Shown here piece after piece: positions 17,252 through 25,878 of a stretch of 57,345 nt of DNA. Under the pieces are notes generated by a model. It did not search any database. It had not been told where the DNA came from and worked only from the letters and a program-made list of their open reading frames with translations. The number at the start of each line of letters is the position of its first letter. The stretch's first letter is position 1. Origin of the DNA: Phenylobacterium deserti (lineage in GTDB: Bacteria > Pseudomonadota > Alphaproteobacteria > Caulobacterales > Caulobacteraceae); NCBI GenBank assembly GCA_945883235.1, contig CAMCXF010000018.1, positions 1 to 57,345 of the forward strand, in the 5' to 3' direction. The translations under genes and the position numbers were made by a program.

Positions 17252-19198
17252 CTAGGCTGTCGGCTCGAACCAGATCGGGGATGACCAGGCACGTTCCATC
17301 ACCGTGGGCTGGAGTAGAGGATTGCGTGGCGTTCCATTGCGCAGCGCGTCCCAGGTCGACCACCGGCAGGAGGGGTTTTCGAGCACACGGACATAGTAAA
17401 AGGCTCGCTGTCTGGGATTGAAGGTCGGATCGCTCCAGACCGTGCGCAATTCGACGTCGCCCTTGAAACGATCAGGTTGGCAGGTCTTCAGATCGACCGT
17501 CGCGCCATTGGCCGGGCAGCGTCCGTTGGCCGCCGCCAGACCATCCGCGCAGGCCACGTCAAACACTTGTTCCCTGGCCACGCCGTTCTCGATCCAGCCC
17601 TTCACCACCTGGGCGCGCTGGAGGAAGCCGGAGGTAGGGTCGCGCACCGCCCAGACCAGGAACTTCGGTGCCTTGTCAGCCGCCGACAGCAGGTCACCGC
17701 CCATGGGTACGCCATGCACATAGGCCTGACGCACCGTATCGGTGCGGGTCAAGAGGTCGGCCGGAAAGTCGTAGCCGGCGAAGAAGCGCACCTTTATGCG
17801 GGGTCCCGAGGTGGCGAAGGTCTCCTTGCGGCGCATGGCGGCATAGATCGCCTCGCGGCTGTTTTCCTCCGCCCAGACCCCGGCCAAACCTGAGGCACCC
17901 CAGGCCTTGGAGGCCGGACGTGTTGGCGACCCAGGCGGATCAACGGGTGCCCCTTCCCAATCGGCCGCCTTGTTCGGGGGTGCAGAGCCGCGAAGCGCGG
18001 GCATGCCGTCCGTTCTTCCGGTCTTGCTGAAGTAGTTGGGCTCTTCGACGCTGCCGGGCGCGGCGTTGTGGGTGTCGGACGCGCCGATCAAGCCGAACTT
18101 GAACGGATTGAAACCCTGAGCCTGCCGCATCAGGATCCCGTCCTGCAAGGCTTGGCGTACATAGCCACCTTTGAACTTCGTCACCTTTCGAGCGCTACCG
18201 ATGTAGTTTTCCATAAGCTCAAAATTGGCCCACTCGTCATTGGGCGACAGCGTCGGATGGGTTTCGGAGGTGCCCTTGATCTGGGTCATCTCCACCAGAG
18301 GCTCATTGCGCATGCGAAGATCGGCATAGGCTCTGTCCACCGCTTGGCCGTTCAGCCGCACGGTATCAAACATGATCCCATCGCTGCCGTTGGAGTTATG
18401 CGGGATCGCCAGGGCCTCGATACCCTTGGCACGCCAGCCGTCCATTGTGCGCCACAGATCCTCCGGATCCGGAGAATTGATCGCCGAATAGGGTGCGTCA
18501 GGCACTTTTGTGCCCCTGAAGATCACATTGCGGTGCAGGTTCCGTCCTTCAGATGAGGCGGTATACTCATAGCCCACGAAGGTTGTGAAACGCCCCGGCC
18601 GGTTGTGGCGCTCTGCGGCCTCCCTGACCTCAGCCCAGGCCCGCGACCCTGTCGCCGGATCGGTAAAGCTTTGCGGCAGGGTCTTGGCGCGCATGGCGGC
18701 ATAGAAGGCCGTGAAGGCTTTTCCGATCTGAACGGGATCAGAACTGATCAATTCCTGGCTTATGGGCAGTTTGGAATCCGGATTGTCCGGGTTTCCGCCT
18801 TCACGGACCGCCGCCAAGTATTCCGCGTGGTCTGTTACCGCCGTGAAGTCCAGCGGCCCGCCCGCCAGCCGGATCTGGAAGCCGACGGCATGCCCGATTA
18901 CCTCACCCTGTGCGAACCGGTAGGCGTCCTCAGGTGTGCGTCGGACATTGAAGATATACGCATCATTGGACAGGTAGGTGTGGACATGCAGGTCGCCATA
19001 GTAGGCATTGCGATCAGCGCTGTAGCCCGGCAGTCGCGCGGTGGGCAGCGCACTATTCGCGGCCGGCGTGCGGGCGGCGACCGCCGCGGCTTTCGGCTTT
19101 GACACCGTCTGCGCCCCGATGGCGGCCCCGGCGATCAGGGCCCCAACCACCACCGCCGGCCCGATATAACGCAGGGCATTCGCCCTTGCCTTCGTCAT
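17252..19198 (-). CDS. DUF3604 protein, copy C (first gene of the operon)
   Basis: 648 residues with signal anchor (MTKARANALRYIGPAVVVG) that differs from copies A and B, then the same PHP-like motifs GDLHVHTYLS, VTDHAEY, IPHNSNG and GASDTHNAAPG. GGGGGAGACG precedes the ATG. As the promoter-proximal copy it follows a 226-base gap, the probable operon promoter. Transcription would run through copies B and A, the PpiC-like gene, the HupE-like gene, the sulfatase and the esterase. It may be the ancestral copy, given its distinct leader; that is inference. Confidence 0.88.
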   Translation of the reverse strand: MTKARANALRYIGPAVVVGALIAGAAIGAQTVSKPKAAAVAARTPAANSALPTARLPGYSADRNAYYGDLHVHTYLSNDAYIFNVRRTPEDAYRFAQGEVIGHAVGFQIRLAGGPLDFTAVTDHAEYLAAVREGGNPDNPDSKLPISQELISSDPVQIGKAFTAFYAAMRAKTLPQSFTDPATGSRAWAEVREAAERHNRPGRFTTFVGYEYTASSEGRNLHRNVIFRGTKVPDAPYSAINSPDPEDLWRTMDGWRAKGIEALAIPHNSNGSDGIMFDTVRLNGQAVDRAYADLRMRNEPLVEMTQIKGTSETHPTLSPNDEWANFELMENYIGSARKVTKFKGGYVRQALQDGILMRQAQGFNPFKFGLIGASDTHNAAPGSVEEPNYFSKTGRTDGMPALRGSAPPNKAADWEGAPVDPPGSPTRPASKAWGASGLAGVWAEENSREAIYAAMRRKETFATSGPRIKVRFFAGYDFPADLLTRTDTVRQAYVHGVPMGGDLLSAADKAPKFLVWAVRDPTSGFLQRAQVVKGWIENGVAREQVFDVACADGLAAANGRCPANGATVDLKTCQPDRFKGDVELRTVWSDPTFNPRQRAFYYVRVLENPSCRWSTWDALRNGTPRNPLLQPTVMERAWSSPIWFEPTA

Positions 19199-19424
19199 AT
19201 CAACGTCTCCCCCGTTGTTGGACGAACTATAGCTTCAAGTTTTCGACGTGGGCCAGTCTCCTCATCGCCTGATTCCGTCCACCGGAACGCAATGGCTCGG
19301 TAGCGTGGCAGCTGCCGAATCTTGATCCAGTGCCAGACGGCGGCATCTCAGAATGAGCCGGGTCAGGTCTCGCTGGAACTTGACGCCGAATTCCAGAGAG
19401 GCCGGACGGCCACAGCGAGAGGCG
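19199..19424 (-). promoter_or_regulatory. Gap before the DUF3604 operon, presumed promoter region
   Basis: 226 bases without a gene between the PhyH stop and DUF3604 copy C. The operon promoter should lie here. A TATAGT-like -10 (minus strand, about 19226-19231) is visible without a convincing -35. A short inverted repeat, CTGGAA/TTCCAG, lies at 19372-19395. Nothing stronger is seen. Confidence 0.3.
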
Positions 19425-20213
19425 TCACTCGGGATCCACGAGGAACTGGCGCTTCGGGTCGTTCGCCGGGGTCACTGTCCCGTCTTCGAAATGGACCACA
19501 GCCCCGTCCGACGCGTACTGCAGAATGTAGGCCTTGCGAGTTTTGCCGGTGAGATTGGGGCCGGTCCTGTGCGGCGTCAGTGACGAAAACACCACCACGT
19601 CACCTGCCCTGGCTGGGACGGAAACGGCATCCTCGGGATCCTTCAGGCACTCGAGGCCGAGCGGGGTCAGGTCGTGGCGCAGTGTGCCCAACCGGTGGAT
19701 CCCCGGCACCACCCACGGACAGCCGTTGTCCAGCGTCGCATCGTTGAGCGGCACCCAGCAGGTCAGATACTGTTGCGGCGCGGTGAAAGTGTAGCCGTTG
19801 TCCTGATGCCAGGGGAATTCCTCCGGATTGCCGGGCTTCTTGTAGACCGCCTGGTCCCAGTAAAGCCGCGCGCCGGGGCCCAGAGTGTCATGGGCAATGT
19901 CGCGGAACACGGCGTGTCGGCTGAAATCCTTGAGTACCTGTGACCGCTTGACCAGGTGGATCGTGAAGGTGATGGCGTCAGCCTTGGCGATGAAGGTCTT
20001 GCCGCCGTCCCGTTGGCGCAGGATGTCCTCGCCCTCGCGTTCCATCGGATCGATGACGTCGCGCACCGCGGCAAGTTCGTCGGCGCTGAACGCACCCTCC
20101 AGCAGGAAATAGCCCTCTTCGTCGTATTGCCGGGCCTGATCGCTGGACAGCCGACGCAGCGCGCCACTCGATGCGCGCCACTCAAAATCGGTGTTAAGGG
20201 CGTGCCGCTGCAT
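19425..20213 (-). CDS. Phytanoyl-CoA dioxygenase (PhyH)-family oxygenase
   Basis: 262 residues, a non-haem Fe(II)/2-oxoglutarate oxygenase by its facial triad: WHQDNG (His136, Asp138) and the distal SSLTPHRTGPN (His215) with the 2-oxoglutarate-binding arginine just after. PhyH-type enzymes hydroxylate many small molecules; the substrate here is not readable. AGGGAGAAACC supports the ATG at 20213 over a longer in-frame extension. It is cytoplasmic, divergent from an epoxide hydrolase gene, and shares with it a 138-base gap that contains a perfect 12-bp palindrome. Confidence 0.9.
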   Translation of the reverse strand: MQRHALNTDFEWRASSGALRRLSSDQARQYDEEGYFLLEGAFSADELAAVRDVIDPMEREGEDILRQRDGGKTFIAKADAITFTIHLVKRSQVLKDFSRHAVFRDIAHDTLGPGARLYWDQAVYKKPGNPEEFPWHQDNGYTFTAPQQYLTCWVPLNDATLDNGCPWVVPGIHRLGTLRHDLTPLGLECLKDPEDAVSVPARAGDVVVFSSLTPHRTGPNLTGKTRKAYILQYASDGAVVHFEDGTVTPANDPKRQFLVDPE

Positions 20214-20316
20214 GGTTTCTCCCTGCGCTCTCGGGACGGGTTTGACAGCTGGTATGCGATTGACCGGCGTGCTGCAACGATGCCCGGGTTCGACGCAGCT
20301 TGACGGTCTTGTCCGT

Positions 20317-20328
20317 GTTGACGTCAAC
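20317..20328. promoter_or_regulatory. 12-bp perfect palindrome in PhyH/epoxide-hydrolase divergon
   Basis: GTTGACGTCAAC is a perfect inverted repeat 24 bases before the epoxide hydrolase ATG and 104 bases before the PhyH ATG. Its size and place suit a dimeric repressor, but short palindromes can arise by chance. Confidence 0.4.
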
Positions 20329-20351
20329 GCCTCAAGCAGGGAGGAAAGACC

Positions 20352-21335
20352 ATGACCGAGACCATCCTGCCCGGCGAGCGCCGCGACATCCAGGGCGACG
20401 GCTGCCGCCTGTCCGTCACCGTAGTGGGGGAGGGGCCGCTGCTGATCCTGATGCATGGCTGGCCCGAGCTGGCGCTATCCTGGCGACACCTCGTCGCGCC
20501 ACTGGCGGCGGCGGGATATCAGGTCGCGGTGCCGGACATGCGCGGCTATGGGGCTTCGGAAAAGCCGGATGATCCCCTGGCCTATCGGCTGGATGTCATC
20601 GCGCGCGACATGGACGCCATTGCCCGCGAGCTGTGCGCGGAAACGTTTGTGGCCATTGGCCACGACTGGGGCGCGCTTTGCGCCTGGGGGACGGCGCTGC
20701 GCCTGGGACCGGTCAGGGTGCGCGCTGTGCTGGCGATGAGCGTACCGTACTCGCCGCCGCTGAAGCGGCCGTACGCTGATCTGTTGGACAAGCTTTATCC
20801 GGATCAGTTCTTCTACATCCGCTACTTCCAGGACATCGGTGTCGTTGAAGCCGAGTTCGAGGGGCACGGCGCGCGCAAGGTGCTGAAGAGCGTTTACTAC
20901 AAGAGCTCGGCGGCGGGCATCGCCAACAATGTGGCCGGGGCGACGCCGCGTGATGCGCCGTTCATGGCCAGCCTGTCGCCGCCGCCAGAGGGGCCGCTGG
21001 TGTTCATGAGCGACGCCGAACTGGACCAGTATGCGCAGGCCTTTGAGGCTGGCGGCTGGCGCGGACCGATCAATTACTAGCGAAACTTTGATCGCAACTT
21101 CGCCTCCAGCCTGGCGCTGGGAGATTACGCCATCCAGCAACCCGCAGGCTTCATCGCCGGCGCGATGGACCCGGTCGTGACGATGTTCCCCAACCAGCTG
21201 GAGACCATGCGCAGCCTGTGCCGCGACTATCGGCTTGAACGCATGATCGAGGGAGCCGGACATTGGGTGCAACAGGAAGCACCGGAGGAGACCGTCGCGG
21301 CCACACTGGAATTCCTGCGCGGACTTCGCGGCTGA
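20352..21335 (+). pseudogene. Epoxide hydrolase (alpha/beta fold) with in-frame amber codon
   Basis: Reads as one 327-codon epoxide hydrolase interrupted only by TAG at 21078-21080 (codon 243). Before it: HGWPE oxyanion motif, nucleophile Asp105 in IGHDWGA, and lid Tyr158 in RYFQDIG. After it the same frame continues RNFDRNFAS, an Asp in GAMDPVVT, and the catalytic His in GAGHW, ending at 21335. In soluble epoxide hydrolases the motif reads RGPLNWYRN, and its Tyr is the second lid residue that activates the epoxide; the amber codon stands exactly there (RGPINY-stop-RN). One base change from TAT or TAC explains it. The truncated 242-residue product would lack acid and His. AGGGAGGAAAG supports the start. 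Confidence 0.88.
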
Positions 21336-21336
21336 G

Positions 21337-22830
21337 TTAACTGGTCGCCAGCAGACCCTTCCAGCGCTGGACCTGTAGTCGCACTTGGGCCGGGGCCGTG
21401 CCGCCATAGGAAGCCCGGCTTGCGGTAGAGGCCACAGGTGTCAGGACGCGGTAGACGTCTGCAGTTATTCCCGGATGCAGACCCTGAAATTGCTTCAGGG
21501 TCAGTTGTGGCAGGTCCAGCCCACGGGTTTCGGCCAGTTTCACAGCACTTCCGGCGATGTGATGAGCTTCTCTGAACGGCAGGTTCAAACGCTGGACCAG
21601 CCAGTCGGCGAGGTCAGTGGCCGTCGCATATCCAGAACCCGCGACGGCGGCCATTCGGGCCTTGTTCGCCTTGAAGTCCAGCACCATCCCGGTCATGGCG
21701 CGGACTGCCAGATCCAGGTCATCGAACGCCCTGAAGACCGGCGGTTTGTCCTCCTGCATGTCCTTGTTGTAGGCCAGCGGCAGGCCCTTCATCACGGTGT
21801 TGAGGGCCATGAAATCGCCGCTGATCGGGCCAACCTTGGCGCGCACCAGTTCAGCCGCATCGGGATTGCGCTTCTGAGGCATAATCGACGAGCCGGTGGA
21901 ATAGGAATCCGAAAGGCTGATGAAGCCGAATTGGGGATTCGTCCAGATCACCACCTCCTCGGCCAGCCGCGACAGATGTCCCGCGCAAAGGGTGGCGCAG
22001 GCCAAGGCCTCAAGCGCGAAATCACGGTCCCCGACACCGTCTAGACTGTTGGCCGTGGGGCGTGCGAAGCCAAGTGCCTCCGCCGTCCACGTCCGGTCAA
22101 TCGGGAACGACGTCCCGGCCAGCGCAGCAGAGCCCAGCGGGCACTCGTTCATTCGGGTCCGGGCGTCGGCCATCCGCGAGACGTCACGTCCGAACATCTC
22201 GACATAGGCCATCAGGTGGTGTCCCAGGGTCACCGGCTGGGCTGGCTGCATGTGGGTGAAGCCCGGCATGACCGTGTCGGCATGTTCTGCTGCACGGGTG
22301 ACCAGCGCGAGCTGCAGGACGCGAACCTTGAGCTGCATCTCATCAAGGGCGTCGCGCACCCAAAGTTTGAAGTCCGTGGCCACCTGATCGTTGCGCGACC
22401 GCGCCGTGTGTAGGCGACCCGCCGCAGGGCCGATCAGCTCGCCCAGGCGGGCTTCCACATTCAGATGGATATCCTCGTACTCACGGCGGAAGGGGAAGGT
22501 GCCGCTCTGGATTTCACCTTCGATGGTCTTGAGACCTGCATCGATCTTCGCCGCATCCTCCGTGGATATGATTTTCTGGCGCGAGAGCATGGCGGCATGG
22601 ACCCGGGAGGCGGCTAGATCCTGCTTCCAGAAGCGTCGGTCAACATCGATGGAGACATTGATCTCCTGCATGATTGCGCCGGGCTTTTCCGAGAACCGGC
22701 CGCCCCAGATGGCCTGGCCCTCGCCGGCCGCTGGTGTCTGGGCGGGCGCCCGACGCGGCAGAGCCAGAGTGGCAAGGCCAAGGCCAGTGGACAGGGCGAA
22801 GCCCGAGATCAGGTTGCGACGGCTTTGCAT
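21337..22830 (-). CDS. argH: Argininosuccinate lyase with Tat-type signal peptide
   Basis: 497 residues: a full fumarase/aspartase-superfamily argininosuccinate lyase ([28 protein letters not shown], the signature [12 protein letters not shown]) preceded by an extra N-terminus with twin arginines and a hydrophobic stretch, [22 protein letters not shown], cut here as a Tat-like leader ending near APAQ. The reaction would be argininosuccinate to arginine plus fumarate, normally cytoplasmic. An exported paralogue suggests a different role or substrate, and the housekeeping argH is probably elsewhere. Its stop converges on the epoxide hydrolase stop with one base between. The gene symbol reflects family only. 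Confidence 0.85.
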   Translation of the reverse strand: MQSRRNLISGFALSTGLGLATLALPRRAPAQTPAAGEGQAIWGGRFSEKPGAIMQEINVSIDVDRRFWKQDLAASRVHAAMLSRQKIISTEDAAKIDAGLKTIEGEIQSGTFPFRREYEDIHLNVEARLGELIGPAAGRLHTARSRNDQVATDFKLWVRDALDEMQLKVRVLQLALVTRAAEHADTVMPGFTHMQPAQPVTLGHHLMAYVEMFGRDVSRMADARTRMNECPLGSAALAGTSFPIDRTWTAEALGFARPTANSLDGVGDRDFALEALACATLCAGHLSRLAEEVVIWTNPQFGFISLSDSYSTGSSIMPQKRNPDAAELVRAKVGPISGDFMALNTVMKGLPLAYNKDMQEDKPPVFRAFDDLDLAVRAMTGMVLDFKANKARMAAVAGSGYATATDLADWLVQRLNLPFREAHHIAGSAVKLAETRGLDLPQLTLKQFQGLHPGITADVYRVLTPVASTASRASYGGTAPAQVRLQVQRWKGLLATS

Positions 22831-23055
22831 GCGGAGTTCCTTGAGGGGTGAACCTGTCTAGCCTGTATCCGGGGCGACGCGTCGGCGACGAGATGGCTTA
22901 TTCTCGCCAATTAGGTCGGTGCCCAAATTTCGGGCGTAGACGACAGTGGCCAGCAGTGCGGGGCGGGAATGCCCTGGCCTTCCGTTTGCCCGCGGAACGA
23001 TGATAGGCTGGCCGCAACGAGATCCGCGAATAGACGTCATCGGGAGATTGCAGAT

Positions 23056-24174
23056 ATGCGACGCGCTATGGTGCTTATGCTTGGAGTTGCTCTTTGTGTC
23101 GCCAGTCCGGCACTGGCCGTTGCGGCGGAGAAGGCACCAACCCCCGCCAGCTGGAAACCCACCCGCAACGCCATTGGCCAGCCCGACCTCTCCGGATACT
23201 GGAGCAATGCGACGCTGACTCCGCTGACCCGCAATTCGCGTATCTCGAACAAGGCGACGCTGACCGCGGAAGAGGCCAAGGGCTTCGAGAGTATCTGGGC
23301 CAAGGCGCTGGCAGACTCCGATGCGCCCACCGACCCCGATGTTTCGACCGAAACCGTGCAGGCCAGCAACCTGGCCTCCAAGCTTGTCGAGATCCGGCCC
23401 GACTTCATCGCCGCTGGCGGTGACACGGGTGGCTACAACACCTTCTGGATCGATCCGGGCACCCATCTGGTGGAAATCAATGGACAGTATCGGACTTCGA
23501 TTCTGACCACGCTGAACGGCCTGCCCATGCCGCGCAAGCCGGCCGCGCCGGTGCCAAAAGGGTTCGGCCAGTACCGTGACATCTACGACAGTTACGAGAA
23601 CCGCTCGCTGGGCGAGCGCTGCATCACCGGGTTCGGTCGCAACAATGGCCCGCCGATGCTGCCCAACGGCTACTACAACAACAACTATCAGATCATGCAG
23701 ACACCTGACTCGGTGGTGATCGAGGTCGAGATGATCCACGACGCCCGGATTATCCGACTCAGCGACAAGCATGGCCCCGACGGCCCACGCCGCTGGATGG
23801 GCGATTCCATCGGGCGCTACGAGGGTGACACCTTGGTCGTCGAGACCATCAACATTCCTGAAGCGCAGCAGTTCATGGGATCCTGGAAAGGCCTGAAAGT
23901 GACCGAGTGGTTCACCCGGCTTTCAAGGGACAAGATCCTCTATCGCTTCCAGGTGGAGGACCCGGAGTTCTGGGAGAAGCCTTGGGGCGGCGAGTACACT
24001 TTTCTGACGCTGAAAGGCCGCACATACGAATACGCCTGCCATGAGGGCAACTATGCCTTGCCGGGAATCCTGGGCGGTGCCCGCCAGAAGGAAAAAGAAG
24101 CTGCAGAGGCGGCAGCGGCCAAGGTCCCGGCTGCGGAACCCGCCGCGCCAAAGGCCAGGCGCGGCGGCGACTGA
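23056..24174 (+). CDS. Secreted protein of unknown function (PDLSGYW family)
   Basis: 372 residues with a signal peptide (MRRAMVLMLGVALCVASPALAVAA). The mature protein has PDLSGYWSN near the start, GRYEGDTLVVET in the second half and YACHEGNYALPGILGGAR near the end, a pattern I know from large families of periplasmic hypothetical proteins in sphingomonads and acidobacteria, with no assigned activity. The C-terminal tail is Ala/Lys-rich. GGGAG lies nine bases before the ATG at 23056; an ATG 29 codons earlier would bury the signal peptide. It converges on a GPH transporter with 10 bases between. Confidence 0.75.
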   Translation: MRRAMVLMLGVALCVASPALAVAAEKAPTPASWKPTRNAIGQPDLSGYWSNATLTPLTRNSRISNKATLTAEEAKGFESIWAKALADSDAPTDPDVSTETVQASNLASKLVEIRPDFIAAGGDTGGYNTFWIDPGTHLVEINGQYRTSILTTLNGLPMPRKPAAPVPKGFGQYRDIYDSYENRSLGERCITGFGRNNGPPMLPNGYYNNNYQIMQTPDSVVIEVEMIHDARIIRLSDKHGPDGPRRWMGDSIGRYEGDTLVVETINIPEAQQFMGSWKGLKVTEWFTRLSRDKILYRFQVEDPEFWEKPWGGEYTFLTLKGRTYEYACHEGNYALPGILGGARQKEKEAAEAAAAKVPAAEPAAPKARRGGD

Positions 24175-24184
24175 ACGGACCCCC

Positions 24185-25678
24185 TCAGGCGACCTGTGCG
24201 CCATCTCCCAGGTCGCGCTTTGCCCGCAATGCTGCGGCGATCTCGGCGTGCCGGGTCCGGGTGATGGCGTAGGACGAGAAGATCAGCATCGAGATCACGG
24301 CGATGACGGCCGCCACGGGTCCCCAGACCAGCACCAGCCGGAACTGGACATCGTGCGGCAGGACGACGCCGACCTTCTGGCCGATGTCGGAGGGGAACCG
24401 GATGATGTCCAGGGCGACCCCCGCCAGCAGCACGCCGATGCTGGTGGCGGCCTTGTTGGCGAACCCCAGACCCGCGAAGTAGAGCCCTTCGCGCCTGCGA
24501 CCGAAGAGGTGCTCGTGTTCGTCGGCGGCGTCCGCCATCATCGAGGGATACGAGACGCTGACAAAGCCGATCCCGATTCCGGCAACAAAGGAATTGAACT
24601 GCATCGGCATCAGCGCCGCGTCGCCGACTGGACTGTAGAGGCCCAGCAGCCAGGACCCCTGAACCACCAGCCAGTTGGCGATGAGCAGCGACAGTCCGAT
24701 CAGCACCACGTCCTTCTTTTCAAGACGCTGCTGAAACTTTGGCGCGCCGCCGACGCCGATCAACAGGCCGACGATGAAGGCATAGGTGATGAACTGGATA
24801 TCCTCGCTCTTCAGCTGCCATACGAACACGAAAGAATGGCTGTTCAACGTCGCGTTCAGACCCTGCGCCACATAGGTGATCACGGCGGAAAGGAAGAGCA
24901 GACGAAACGATCGATTGGCGAATATCTCCTGCACCTCGTTCGGCAGGCGTCGCCACATGGGCTGAGGGACCTGTACAGGTTGCGGCAGTGACGCGGCGTG
25001 GCGACGCAGGCCTAGGCAGCAGACGGTCATGCAGACAAACAGGACGGCCGCGGCAGTCCATCCAAAGCCGGGATAGCCCTCCGGCCGCTGCAACCCCCCG
25101 TCAGCGAAGAATACTGAAAATCCAAGGGCCGTTATGACCAGCCCCGCAAGGATTCCGGCGACCGACCTGTAGACCACAACGCTGGTCCGCTCGGCGTAGC
25201 CGGTCGCCAGTTCGGCACCCAGCGCAATGTAGGGCACATTGAACAGCGAAATCGAACTGCGACCGGCGACCGACAGCAGCACAAGCCATCCGAACAACAG
25301 TGGCTGGCTGAGATCTGCCGGTGGAGAAAACAGCAGGCCGACCGAGATTGTGGTCAGCGGGATGGCCGCGATCATCAGGGGCAGGCGGCGCCCTAGCCTG
25401 GATTTGATGTTGTCCGACCAGGAACCGATAAAGGGATCCACGATCGCGTCGGAAGCCAGGCCGACGGCCAAAGCTGCGCCCACCATGGCACCCGAAAGGC
25501 CCAGCACGACGGTATAGTAGAAGAACACAAAACCGACAGCGGTGTCGAAGCCGCCGGATTGCGCGGCTTGGCCCAGGCTGTAGAAAATCTTCTGCGCCAC
25601 GGTCGGGCGGATCTCGCGTGGAGCAGCCGTCGGCTCATTCGATGGACCGAGGTCGGAGGTAGTGTGCGCAGGTGTCAA
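24185..25678 (-). CDS. GPH/MelB-type cation:sugar symporter
   Basis: About 497 residues with 12 TM helices. LASDAIVDPFIGSWSDNIKSRLGRR between early helices is the signature of the glycoside-pentoside-hexuronide family, with the cation-site aspartates in VDP and WSD. Substrate unknown. I prefer the TTG start at 25678 because GGGAG lies seven bases upstream; a longer ATG-started form to 25783 would add a residue stretch of odd composition. It is divergent from an MFS gene, and a 200-base gap separates the two starts. Together they look like uptake genes of a catabolic region. Confidence 0.85.
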   Translation of the reverse strand: MTPAHTTSDLGPSNEPTAAPREIRPTVAQKIFYSLGQAAQSGGFDTAVGFVFFYYTVVLGLSGAMVGAALAVGLASDAIVDPFIGSWSDNIKSRLGRRLPLMIAAIPLTTISVGLLFSPPADLSQPLLFGWLVLLSVAGRSSISLFNVPYIALGAELATGYAERTSVVVYRSVAGILAGLVITALGFSVFFADGGLQRPEGYPGFGWTAAAVLFVCMTVCCLGLRRHAASLPQPVQVPQPMWRRLPNEVQEIFANRSFRLLFLSAVITYVAQGLNATLNSHSFVFVWQLKSEDIQFITYAFIVGLLIGVGGAPKFQQRLEKKDVVLIGLSLLIANWLVVQGSWLLGLYSPVGDAALMPMQFNSFVAGIGIGFVSVSYPSMMADAADEHEHLFGRRREGLYFAGLGFANKAATSIGVLLAGVALDIIRFPSDIGQKVGVVLPHDVQFRLVLVWGPVAAVIAVISMLIFSSYAITRTRHAEIAAALRAKRDLGDGAQVA

Positions 25679-25755
25679 CAGGTCGCTCCCGCCATTGTGT
25701 TGGCATGATCCATCGGTGCGACGGGATTTATTGACGGAAAATGTAACAGGGCCGC

Positions 25756-25772
25756 CCGACTTCGCAAGTCGG
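25756..25772. other. Inverted repeat in GPH/MFS divergent gap
   Basis: CCGACTT-CGC-AAGTCGG is a perfect 7-bp stem with a 3-base loop in the 200-base gap between two divergent transporter starts. It has no T-tract on either side, so an operator or leader hairpin is more likely than a terminator. No clear promoter pair was found around it. Confidence 0.3.
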
Positions 25773-25878
25773 CGCCTTAGCAAAAAGGGCGGCTTCGGCC
25801 TTGCGCGCGCTGCGGTGGTCGCTAGGTTCGCTGCCAGAAACAGAGGCGGAGGTATCCGCTGGCCCGCGGGAGACTATC

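Larger units (their letters stand above)
13296..19198 (-). repeat. Tandem triplication of a ~1.95-kb DUF3604 gene
   Basis: Three adjacent full-length genes with a period of about 1.97 kb, all in one orientation, with near-identical 28-base spacers containing CCTAGG and AAGCTT between A/B and B/C. All three keep every visible metal-site motif, so none looks like a decaying copy. Confidence 0.9.

Noticed and set aside
20352..21080. Complete short alpha/beta hydrolase ending at the TAG
   Set aside because: It would lack the acid and histidine of the triad, which continue in the same frame after the stop.
24185..25783. Longer start for the GPH transporter
   Set aside because: The 35 extra residues are polar and atypical, and GGGAG sits correctly before the TTG at 25678.
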